The position numbers and the translations under genes are program-made. Under the pieces are notes generated by a model. That model was not told the origin of the DNA. It saw nothing but the letters and a program-made list of their open reading frames with translations, and did not search any database. From the NCBI GenBank assembly GCA_934255515.1, contig CAKQON010000077.1, forward strand, positions 1-8,222: DNA of 8,222 nt, given 5' to 3'. How positions within the stretch are numbered: the first letter of the stretch is position 1; each line of letters starts with the position of its first letter. This document shows, piece by piece, positions 1 to 5,778 of this stretch. The stretch comes from an uncultured Sutterella sp. (GTDB taxonomy: Bacteria > Pseudomonadota > Gammaproteobacteria > Burkholderiales > Burkholderiaceae_F).

Positions 1-29
1 TTGACCGGGAACTCCTTCCGGGCTGCCAT
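1..29 (-). CDS. 5' end of an unidentified gene (partial, first 9 codons)
   Basis: The minus strand reads ATG at 29-27, giving MAARKEFPV before the window ends. A strong Shine-Dalgarno (AAGGAG, plus-strand 35-40) lies 5 nt upstream of the ATG, and a near-consensus promoter with an overlapping palindrome lies just behind it, so the start is well supported. The product cannot be identified from nine residues. A short basic N-terminus behind an autoregulatory-looking operator would fit a small ribbon-helix-helix antitoxin or repressor, but that is a guess from context. Confidence 0.6.
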
Positions 30-46
30 TTGATCTCCTTTGATAA

Positions 47-71
47 GTGTATATGATTATATCATATACAC
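47..71. promoter_or_regulatory. Perfect palindromic operator over the -10 box
   Basis: GTGTATATGAT (47-57) and ATCATATACAC (61-71) are perfect 11-bp inverted arms around a 3-bp centre. The palindrome covers the whole -10 element and the presumed start of transcription of the leftward promoter, so a dimer bound here would block RNA polymerase. There is no U-tract on either side, and the arms flank a promoter rather than a gene end, so an operator is more likely than a terminator. AT-rich palindromes in this position are common in autoregulated toxin-antitoxin and small-repressor operons. The binding protein is probably encoded by the gene starting at 29. Confidence 0.65.
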
Positions 72-85
72 CCATAAGGGTGCAA
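56..85 (-). promoter_or_regulatory. Sigma-70-type promoter for the gene at the left edge
   Basis: On the minus strand, TTGCAC (plus 80-85) and a perfect TATAAT (plus 56-61) are separated by 18 bp. The expected transcription start near 49 leaves a leader of about 20 nt before the ATG at 29, with the Shine-Dalgarno correctly placed in it. This is the best promoter match in the window. The -35 box lies directly beyond the T-tract of the preceding terminator, so the two transcription units are cleanly separated. Confidence 0.7.
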
Positions 86-86
86 G

Positions 87-114
87 AAAAAAGCCACGAT
101 TAATCACGGCTTTT
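87..114 (-). terminator. Rho-independent terminator of the dcuC remnant
   Basis: Read on the minus strand, AAAAGCC (114-108) pairs with GGCTTTT (95-89), and the stem continues through two G-U wobbles into a GAT/ATC inner stem. It is followed directly by a run of six T (92-87). The two wobbles become A-C mismatches on the plus strand, so the structure is oriented for leftward transcription. It begins at the TAA codon that closes the DcuC remnant (115-113), which supports that reading of the pseudogene's end. Confidence 0.8.
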
Positions 115-646
115 AAGAGAAGTGTCTGCTTTGTTTCTGGGCTTTGAGTGATCTTTTGACGACTTGGAGGCTGCCGTACTTCGCCGCCAGATTGGCGTTC
201 CCCGATGCCGGACCGAGATCAAGGCACCCGGAGGTTGCAATGAGTGCTGCCGCCGACGAAGTAGCTCAGGGCGAGCACGAGATACGGGGAATTGAGCCAG
301 GAGAGCGGCTTCGAGAGGTAGTCCGCCATGCGGGCGGAGGCGCCGATCAGGGACATGTACCTGGCATAACCGGCTGCCGCCATGATGATGAGGCCGAGTC
401 CGGCAACGCGCGAACGCATGATGGCGGTGATGCACTTGAAGGGGTCGAAGAGCTCGAAGCCCGTGGACGCGACCTTGTTGGGAAGGAGCTTCAGCGCGCC
501 GTCAATCAGCCCGAACTTCGAAAGAATGATGGCGGCAAAGAGCAGAATCAGGCCGCCGCACAGAGAACGAACTGAGGCTTGAAGTGCTTGAGAAGGTAGC
601 GGACCATAAATATGGTCACGAGGAGCGAGAGTATGCAGCCGGCCAT
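113..646 (-). pseudogene. dcuC: Remnant of a DcuC-family C4-dicarboxylate transporter
   Basis: An intact copy would be a polytopic inner-membrane carrier of about 450 residues exchanging C4-dicarboxylates such as succinate and fumarate during anaerobic growth. The start is ATG at 646 with AGAGGA upstream, reading MAGCILSLLVTIFMVRYLL and so on to a TGA at about 550-548. A one-base frameshift near 555-562 continues the protein in another frame (GGLILLFAAIILS, then RVAGLGLIIMAAAGYARYM, then SPYLVLALSYFVGG, to about 235). The frame then returns to the first one and reads ALIATSGCLDLGPASGNANL, a family-typical stretch, to TAA at 115-113. Between YFVGG and AALIATSG about one transmembrane segment seems to be missing, and the whole C-terminal half is absent. 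The remnant keeps its Shine-Dalgarno and terminator. The family call rests on remembered motifs; the broken frames are seen directly. Confidence 0.75.
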
Positions 647-677
647 GGCTTCCTCTTGATTGCTTGATTGGCGTGAA

Positions 678-702
678 CGCGATGCCTGGTGGAAGCATCG
701 CG
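678..702. repeat. Hairpin in the leader of the dcuC remnant
   Basis: CGCGATGC (678-685) and GCATCGCG (695-702) are perfect 8-bp inverted arms around a 9-nt loop, about 30 nt upstream of the dcuC start codon. No T-run follows on either strand, so it is not an intrinsic terminator. It could be a leader RNA hairpin that once tuned dcuC expression or mRNA stability. Nothing else supports a specific role. Confidence 0.4.
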
Positions 703-761
703 AGGAAGAGAAGCGCCGGACCGGCTCTATCGTCGGGAGTGTTCAGCCGGAACGGGCGTGT

Positions 762-787
762 TGCGAAAAGTTTATTTACATTTCGCA
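762..787. promoter_or_regulatory. Inverted repeat, possible regulator site upstream of dcuC
   Basis: TGCGAAA (762-768) and TTTCGCA (781-787) are perfect 7-bp arms separated by 12 AT-rich bases, giving a centre-to-centre distance of 19 bp. This is about two helical turns, which suits a dimeric DNA-binding protein. It lies about 120 bp upstream of the broken transporter gene. The AT-rich centre contains TAAACT/TAAATA on the minus strand, which could serve as a weak -10 box, but no good -35 is visible. It resembles neither an FNR nor a CRP consensus. Confidence 0.35.
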
Positions 788-984
788 TGCGGCACGCTTC
801 TTTCGCTCGCTTTCCTATTGAAAAGGAAGAAAGCTACGCCAAACAACTTAGTCTGCAGGATTTGTCAGTGTGCGCAGGAGGCGTGAGAACAAAGGCTTGA
901 TTCCTGCGCGCCGGCTCATTTTCTTCAGAATGCCTCTCTTCAGGCTTACCAAAATATTAATAACGACCGGCAGGAGAGCTTTCG

Positions 985-1014
985 TATTAAAGAAATCGGC
1001 TCATTTCTTTAATA
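985..1014. repeat. Perfect 12-bp-arm AT-rich inverted repeat
   Basis: TATTAAAGAAAT (985-996) and ATTTCTTTAATA (1003-1014) are perfect inverted arms around the 6-nt loop CGGCTC. The stem would be stable despite being AT-rich. It lies about 140 bp beyond the stop codon of the lipoprotein gene in the direction of its transcription, so it may act as a transcript end or stabiliser, although no T-tract follows on the minus strand. Its right arm overlaps the next hairpin by four bases (1011-1014). Confidence 0.45.
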
Positions 1015-1038
1015 AGCACGAGGCTTATTTAAATTTTG
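1011..1038 (+). repeat. Hairpin followed by T-rich tract (weak terminator-like)
   Basis: AATAAGC (1011-1017) and GCTTATT (1023-1029) form a 7-bp stem with a 5-nt loop, followed on the plus strand by TTTAAATTTT-like sequence to about 1038. This is an imperfect intrinsic-terminator shape for rightward transcription, but no rightward gene precedes it, and the T-tract is interrupted by three A. It shares bases with the inverted repeat ending at 1014, so both stems cannot form fully in one molecule. Confidence 0.3.
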
Positions 1039-1150
1039 AGGACTCGCGGCAGCGCGAAGGTCGGCAGCGTCTTCCTCAGGACGTGCGTGTGGCTTGAGCC
1101 TTCGAGGCGGAATTCCTGAGGCTTCGCCGGACCGGCCGCCGGGATGAAGG

Positions 1151-1609
1151 TTACGGCCAGTAGTAGAAGCCGGGGGCAAAGCGCGGACCCCAGAACCAGG
1201 TGTTGTCCATGTAGAGGCGCATGCGGTCTCTTTCGGCCTCCGCCGCGCGGGCGCGCTCCTGAGCCCGGCTGAGCGCAAACTTCAGGTCTTCATCGAGTCC
1301 CGGCGCATTTGCCGGGCGCTTGAGTTCAATCTGAGCGCCGTAGCGGAAGTCCATCACGGTGTAGGGGTTTTCGGATTCCGCACGGGCGCCTGAAGGCCAC
1401 GTCGCGATGAATCCGGGGATCCGGCCGCCCGAGGCTTCCAACGCATCCTTGTCGAAGGGAATGCTGACGGGGGCTCTGCCGTAGGTGGTCGAGCCCTCTG
1501 CACTCGAAATCAGGGCGCCTTCCGGGTCGCTCGATACCTGCACGTAGGTCGTGCAGCCGGAAAGCAGCGTGAGCGCGAGAACCGTGCTCGTGAAGAGAAG
1601 TGAGCGCAT
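1151..1609 (-). CDS. Small outer-membrane lipoprotein with PEGA-like segment
   Basis: The 152-residue product starts MRSLLFTSTVLALTLLSGC, a lipoprotein signal peptide with lipobox LSGC and acylated Cys19. The next residue is Thr, not Asp, so sorting to the outer membrane is expected. I chose ATG 1609 over the ATG at 1669, which would add 20 residues in front of the signal peptide; GGAG lies 8 nt upstream of 1609. Residues about 22-50 (VQVSSDPEGALISSAEG, then YGRAPVSIPF) look like a PEGA-type beta segment, a surface-associated fold with no known enzymatic activity. Residues about 106-130 are charged and probably helical (LSRAQERARAAEAERDR), and the tail is aromatic (FWGPRFAPGFYYWP). It lies 111 bp downstream of the LysR gene on the same strand. 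The GGAG can pair with the CTCC just before the ATG, so initiation may be partly masked. The precise function is unknown. Confidence 0.8.
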   Translation of the reverse strand: MRSLLFTSTVLALTLLSGCTTYVQVSSDPEGALISSAEGSTTYGRAPVSIPFDKDALEASGGRIPGFIATWPSGARAESENPYTVMDFRYGAQIELKRPANAPGLDEDLKFALSRAQERARAAEAERDRMRLYMDNTWFWGPRFAPGFYYWP

Positions 1610-1720
1610 GGAGAATGCTCCGCAGAAATATGAGGCGAAAAGGAGAGACTCGCCTCTGAGCCCCAGCATACATCCCGAAGAACCCCGCGCTTTGCAAAAT
1701 ATGCAAGCAGAGGCAACGGC

Positions 1721-2677
1721 TTACCGGTCAGGCTTCTCGACAACGCCGAGGCGCCTTGCTTCCGCTCTGGCGCTTCCGACGATGACGCCCCGCACCCACT
1801 GCAGGAAGGGATCCGAATGCGTGCCCTTATGCCAGACGACAGAGGGCGTAAAGGCGCTCATCTGCTGAGGCGCCGGGAGCATGCGCAGTTCGTAGCGGTC
1901 GTCCCGAAGGAAGTTGAGGAGCGTGAGGACGGGCGCAATGTAGGTGAAGTCCGTCTCCATGAGCGCATAGGGAACGGCGAGATAGTAGGGCATGGCGATC
2001 CCGACCTCCTGCTGCGCATCAAGGGACGGCCCGAAGTCGGGCGCTCCCGCATTATTCATTTCCACCTTACGGTAGGGACGGAGATCCTCGGGGTTGAGGT
2101 GCCCCTTTTTGTTGTAGAGCTCAATCAGCGGGTGGCCCTTTCTCACGAGGATGCTGCGGCGGGAGTGGTAGAGCTCGACCACATGGAAGTCCTTGGGCAC
2201 GGTTTTGAGGGGGTAGATCGCAATGTCCGCCCGGCCCGTGCGCAGGAGTTCGAGCATCTGCGGATCAATGGCCTTGATTTCAATCGTGGCGTTGGGGGCG
2301 TCCTTCGCGAACCGTCCGATGGCTTCCCGGAGGATCGTCATGACGGCATTGTCGACGCCGAGAATTCTGACGGTGCGGCGGGTGTTGGCGAGGTCGAAGG
2401 CGTCGCTGCTGAAGAGCGACTGGGTGAGCGAGAGGAGATTCAGAACTTTCGGAAGCATCGCCCTCATACGCGCCGTAGGGAGCATCTGCAGGCCCGCGCG
2501 CACGAAGAGTTCGTCCTGAAAGGCTGCGCGAAGCGATGAGAGGCGCCGCGAGGCCGCTCCCATGCTGAGGCCTCGGCTGCTTGCCGCCTGGGTGAGGCTC
2601 TGCGTCTCAAAAAGCGTAACGAGAAACCTTAATTCGTCCAGACTGAGGTCCGGCTGGGCCTTATCGAGCATTTCCAT
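1721..2677 (-). CDS. LysR-family transcriptional regulator
   Basis: The 318-residue product has the usual LysR length and layout. The N-terminal winged helix-turn-helix spans about residues 12-70 (LDELRFLVTLFETQSLTQAA, then GAASRRLSSLRAAFQDELFVR and a Gly-Leu-x-x-Leu-Pro-Thr-Ala-Arg wing). A linker helix follows, then a periplasmic-binding-type effector domain from about residue 103 (TVRILGVDN) to about 300. ATG 2677 has GAGGA with 7-nt spacing. LysR proteins bind DNA as tetramers and respond to a small molecule, here unknown. The gene is divergent from the TerB-ATPase-helicase unit across 128 bp and co-directional with the downstream lipoprotein gene. LysR genes often control a divergent neighbour, so it could regulate the module, though it may equally be an unrelated chromosomal regulator. 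Confidence 0.92.
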   Translation of the reverse strand: MEMLDKAQPDLSLDELRFLVTLFETQSLTQAASSRGLSMGAASRRLSSLRAAFQDELFVRAGLQMLPTARMRAMLPKVLNLLSLTQSLFSSDAFDLANTRRTVRILGVDNAVMTILREAIGRFAKDAPNATIEIKAIDPQMLELLRTGRADIAIYPLKTVPKDFHVVELYHSRRSILVRKGHPLIELYNKKGHLNPEDLRPYRKVEMNNAGAPDFGPSLDAQQEVGIAMPYYLAVPYALMETDFTYIAPVLTLLNFLRDDRYELRMLPAPQQMSAFTPSVVWHKGTHSDPFLQWVRGVIVGSARAEARRLGVVEKPDR

Positions 2678-2805
2678 TTTCTTTTCCTCGCGCAGAGTCC
2701 TGATGAATACATCGTAGCGGAAGCCGCGAGGTTTACGCGCGGAGCGACTGCACGCATTCGCGGGTATTCTTTTCGTCTTGAAAGTCGGCAGGAGAGATTT
2801 TGAGG
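2678..2805. promoter_or_regulatory. Divergent control region between the LysR gene and the TerB module
   Basis: This 128-bp region must hold the start signals for both directions. For the rightward unit a -10-like TATTCT lies at 2765-2770 and GGAGAG at 2791-2796, 9 nt before the ATG at 2806. For the leftward LysR gene a -10-like TATTCA can be read on the minus strand near 2704-2709, with GAGGA closer to the start. No good -35 box accompanies either -10, which would suit activator-dependent promoters. I see no convincing long LysR dyad by eye. Confidence 0.35.
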
Positions 2806-4383
2806 ATGGAAGACCGCATTTTTACCGATGAAATCATTCCGAGGCATGAGGAGCGGCTCGAAGCCAGGCGGGCTGATGAAGGAGCCCTTCCCGAGCGCAT
2901 CCGGAAAATGCTTGAGCTCGGCGCCCGGGCGGAGGCGAACGGCCAGGGCGAGGAGCGGGTCTTCAGGCTTCAGGCGGAATTCATGGCGGACTGGGATTTG
3001 CCGGATCTCCATCGGTCGTGGTTTTCGGCCTACTACCCGACTTACGCCCGCATGTCCGGGCCTCAGCTTCTTTCCTATTTTTCCTGGCGCACGCGCTGGA
3101 AGGCGGGCGAGCGGAAGATGGGGTCGCCAGTCTCCTTCGCCTTTGTCCACGTCTACGAGCTTCTGAACGGCGCTGGCGTCTCGGGGCCTCTGGATGCTTT
3201 TGAAAAACTTTCCGCCTTCTGGGAGGAGTACCGCAGACTCGACTTCACGCTCGACCGCTATGTTCCGCAGTGGCTCGACGACCTGGTGGTCTATGAGGGG
3301 CTCGACCAGAATCTGATGCGTCGCGAATACGTGCCGAAGGCGGACCGCACGACCGCCGACGTTGTGGCGAAGCTCGAGGCCGGCGTCGACTTTGATGCCG
3401 ATCCGGAATTTGCGGAACAAACTTTCGAGCTTCTCAGCGCGCGCTCGTCCTACAAGCTCGAAAAATCCTCCTTCTGGCCGGGGCACGAAAGCGAACTGAA
3501 GCGGCTCGTGCTCGAAAGCTTCAGAAAGCTGAAGGACCGCCGCGCCTTCGGCACCGACCGCTGGTTCGGCACGCGCTATATAAGAGATGCAGAGCTTTTC
3601 GCTTCCGCCGTCTTTGATTTTTCGCGCCGCCCTGAAGACCGCATCTATACGATTTCGCCCTTCAAGCGCTGGATTTTCGAAAAGGGATCCTGGCGGCTTG
3701 AGGAGCTTTTCCCCGAGCGCGCGGCGCTGCCGGAGATCAGCGCTTTTCTGAAGGCGGCGGATGCGGAGCTCCGCAGCGCCCTTGGATGCCGGAGAAAGCT
3801 CTCCGTTTCCGATCCGACGGGCGAACTCACGCGCGCCTTGCGCGAGGTGCTGGGCGACTGGGATGAGGCGAGGCGAAAGGCCGCCAACCCCGTGCGGCAG
3901 CTCGATTTCGGTCGGCTTGCCGGCATTCGTGCGGATGCGCTTGAAACGCAGGAAAAGCTGATTGTTGAGGAGCCTTCCGAAGAAGCGCTTCCCGGGGTGG
4001 AAAGCGCTTTTCAGGAGGCGGCCGTGTTTGGAAGCGTCGACGAACCCGAAAAAAGCGCATTCGCTGCGACAAAATCCGACGCATCGATGGGCGATACTCG
4101 TGAAGGCACGCCTTCAGCCGATGAGCCGAAGGAAGTTCCTCAGGCGTCTTCGGAGGGGCCGGATGCGCTCTCCCCCGGGGACCGGGCGCTTCTCGAGAGC
4201 CTTCTCGCGGGAAGCCTCCCTTCGGATCTCCCCGGCGGGCTTTCTCCCGAAATGACGGCCGACCGCCTCAACGAAAAGCTCTACGATGCCTTCGGCGACG
4301 CATTCCTGGAGGTTGTCGGCGGGAAGCTCTCCCTCATTGAAGACTATGCTGAGGATCTGCGGGAGCTGCTTCAGCGCTCCTGA
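2806..4383 (+). CDS. TerB_N/TerB_C domain protein, first gene of the module
   Basis: The product has 525 residues. The start is ATG 2806, with GGAG 9 nt upstream; a TTG two codons earlier sits too close to that site. Residues about 58-240 match the TerB N-terminal domain: WDLPDL, the YYPTYARMSGPQLLSYFSWR block, FAFVHVYELLNGAGV, and LDRYVPQWLDDLVVYEGL. Residues about 365-390 (QLDFGRLAGIRADALETQEK) and 457-525 (LLESLLAGSLP, then LNEKLYDAFGDAFLEV and LSLIEDYAEDL) match the TerB C-terminal domain. Between them, residues about 386-456 are a disordered-looking linker rich in Glu, Ser, Ala and Pro. There is no signal peptide, membrane segment, or nuclease or NTPase motif, so it should be a cytoplasmic adaptor or sensor. 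TerB domains occur in tellurite-resistance and stress systems and are also found beside DNA-processing ATPases. Its place ahead of the ATPase and helicase suggests it works with them on DNA. The domain call is firm; the role is inferred. Confidence 0.88.
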   Translation: MEDRIFTDEIIPRHEERLEARRADEGALPERIRKMLELGARAEANGQGEERVFRLQAEFMADWDLPDLHRSWFSAYYPTYARMSGPQLLSYFSWRTRWKAGERKMGSPVSFAFVHVYELLNGAGVSGPLDAFEKLSAFWEEYRRLDFTLDRYVPQWLDDLVVYEGLDQNLMRREYVPKADRTTADVVAKLEAGVDFDADPEFAEQTFELLSARSSYKLEKSSFWPGHESELKRLVLESFRKLKDRRAFGTDRWFGTRYIRDAELFASAVFDFSRRPEDRIYTISPFKRWIFEKGSWRLEELFPERAALPEISAFLKAADAELRSALGCRRKLSVSDPTGELTRALREVLGDWDEARRKAANPVRQLDFGRLAGIRADALETQEKLIVEEPSEEALPGVESAFQEAAVFGSVDEPEKSAFAATKSDASMGDTREGTPSADEPKEVPQASSEGPDALSPGDRALLESLLAGSLPSDLPGGLSPEMTADRLNEKLYDAFGDAFLEVVGGKLSLIEDYAEDLRELLQRS

Positions 4384-4436
4384 CGGCGGCCTCAAAGGCG
4401 TTATTCAGCAGTAAAAATCAACATTCCAAAGAAAAC

Positions 4437-5762
4437 ATGGCTCAAGAGCAGAAAGTTCCGAAACGCATTGCCCGCACGGTATTGAATGCCCTCAAGGGCG
4501 GCGTTGTGCCGCGCATCGGACTCCCCTACATTGCCGTAGGCCGCAAGAAGGAAATCGATGCGCTTTTGTCCGACATCGAGATCGTGAGCGAAGGGGGCGC
4601 CTCGGTGCGCTTCATTACCGGCCGCTACGGGAGCGGCAAGAGCTTTCTCCTCCAGACGATACGGGCCTATGCGATGGACCGCGGGTTCGTGGTGGCCGAC
4701 GCCGATCTCTCGCCCGAACGCCGCCTTCAGGGGACGAAGGGGCAGGGGCTCGCGACCTATAAGGAGCTCATGCAGAACCTCGCCACGAAGACGATGCCGG
4801 AGGGCGGGGCTCTCACGCTTATTCTCGAGCGCTGGATGAGCGCGATCCGCGCAGGGCTCGCTGAAGAGAACATTCTCCCGGGCAATCCCGCCTATCTCGC
4901 GCAGGGCGAGAGCCGCATCCTCGCGCAGATCGCAAAGCTCGGCGAAGTCGTGCACGGCTATGAATTCTCGGCGCTTCTCGTCAACTACTTCCGCGCGATG
5001 ACCGCGGGCGAGGACGAAGTTCGCGCCAATATCGTCAAGTGGCTCCGCGGTGAATACGCGACCCGCGCCGACGCGAAGCGCGACCTCGGCGTCAATCTCA
5101 TCGTCACGGACGACAACTGGTACGACTTCGTGAAGATCTTTGCGCTCTTTCTGCGGGGCGCGGGCTACTCGGGGCTTCTCGTTCTCATCGACGAGCTCGT
5201 CAATCTCTACAAGATCCCCAACAGCATTTCGCGCCAGTACAACTACGAAAAGGTCCTCACGATCTACAACGACGCGCTTCAGGGCCGGGCGCGCTATCTC
5301 GGCATTCTGATGGGCGGGACGCCCCAGGCGGTTGAGGATCAGCGCAGGGGGCTCTTCAGCTACGAGGCCCTCCGCTCCCGCCTTGCCTCGGGGCGCTTCA
5401 GCGAGGAAGGCCGTCAGGATCTGATGTCGCCCGTCATCCGGCTCGAGCCCCTTACGACCGAGGAGCTTCTCGTTCTCATTGAAAAGCTCGCGCACATGCA
5501 TGCCGGGCTTTACGGCTACCCCTGCAGGCTCGGCGAAAAGGATTTCGCGCGGTTCCTCGAGATCGAATACGACCGCGAGGGAGCGTCGAGCCACCTGACG
5601 CTCCGCGAAATCATCCGCGACTTCATTGAGGCCCTCAACCTCTTCATGCAGCATCCGGACCTCACGGTGGAGACGCTCTTCAGGAGCGATGAATTCGTTC
5701 CCGCGGAGAAGGCGGAAGCGGACGGGGATAAGGAAAAGCTCTTCGCGGAATTCGACATCTGA
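4437..5762 (+). CDS. brxD: BrxD-like P-loop ATPase (DUF2791 type)
   Basis: The 441-residue product has Walker A at 62-69 (GRYGSGKS, Lys68), an AAA+-like core, and Walker B at 247-253 (LLVLIDE, Asp252 and Glu253). A sensor-like strand lies at 287-296 (YLGILMGGTP) and a conserved-looking ALRSRL at 311-316. The C-terminal part from about residue 335 (LEPLTTEELLVLIEKLA, then LTLREIIRDFIEALNL) looks like a lid plus winged-helix region. Length and order fit BrxD, an ATP-binding accessory protein of BREX types 2 and 6, thought to work with the helicase BrxHI. The gene begins 53 bp after the TerB gene and ends 16 bp before the helicase gene, so the three are probably one operon. The Shine-Dalgarno is poor (only AAAGAAA before the ATG), unlike those of its neighbours. 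Family assignment is confident; no BREX core gene is in view, so the symbol denotes similarity, not membership of a BREX system. Confidence 0.87.
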   Translation: MAQEQKVPKRIARTVLNALKGGVVPRIGLPYIAVGRKKEIDALLSDIEIVSEGGASVRFITGRYGSGKSFLLQTIRAYAMDRGFVVADADLSPERRLQGTKGQGLATYKELMQNLATKTMPEGGALTLILERWMSAIRAGLAEENILPGNPAYLAQGESRILAQIAKLGEVVHGYEFSALLVNYFRAMTAGEDEVRANIVKWLRGEYATRADAKRDLGVNLIVTDDNWYDFVKIFALFLRGAGYSGLLVLIDELVNLYKIPNSISRQYNYEKVLTIYNDALQGRARYLGILMGGTPQAVEDQRRGLFSYEALRSRLASGRFSEEGRQDLMSPVIRLEPLTTEELLVLIEKLAHMHAGLYGYPCRLGEKDFARFLEIEYDREGASSHLTLREIIRDFIEALNLFMQHPDLTVETLFRSDEFVPAEKAEADGDKEKLFAEFDI

Positions 5763-5778
5763 GTGAGAGGGAAACGTC

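Larger units (their letters stand above)
788..1150. other. Intergenic stretch without a convincing gene
   Basis: Open frames here are short, lack a plausible Shine-Dalgarno and give arginine- and serine-rich products with no recognisable domain. The base composition is more AT-rich than the flanking genes between about 930 and 1040. The only clear structure is the pair of overlapping inverted repeats at 985-1029. I see no tRNA, transposase fragment or CRISPR-like repeat. It probably combines the 3' trailer of the lipoprotein transcript with eroded upstream sequence of the transporter remnant. Confidence 0.5.

Noticed and set aside
647..788. N-terminal extension of the transporter frame to an ATG at 788
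   Set aside because: The residues before GGLILL in this frame do not look like a membrane protein. The real DcuC N-terminus is read in another frame from ATG 646, with a Shine-Dalgarno.
870..1097. Small 75-codon plus-strand frame in the intergenic stretch
   Set aside because: It crosses two strong inverted repeats, has no ribosome binding site and gives a basic product with no recognisable motif.
1689..1708. Hairpin between the LysR and lipoprotein genes as a terminator
   Set aside because: The stem is short with a bulged base, and no T-run follows on the minus strand.
2800..2805. TTG start two codons upstream of ATG 2806 in the TerB gene
   Set aside because: The GGAG site would be only a few bases from the TTG, whereas ATG 2806 has suitable spacing and is the stronger start codon.
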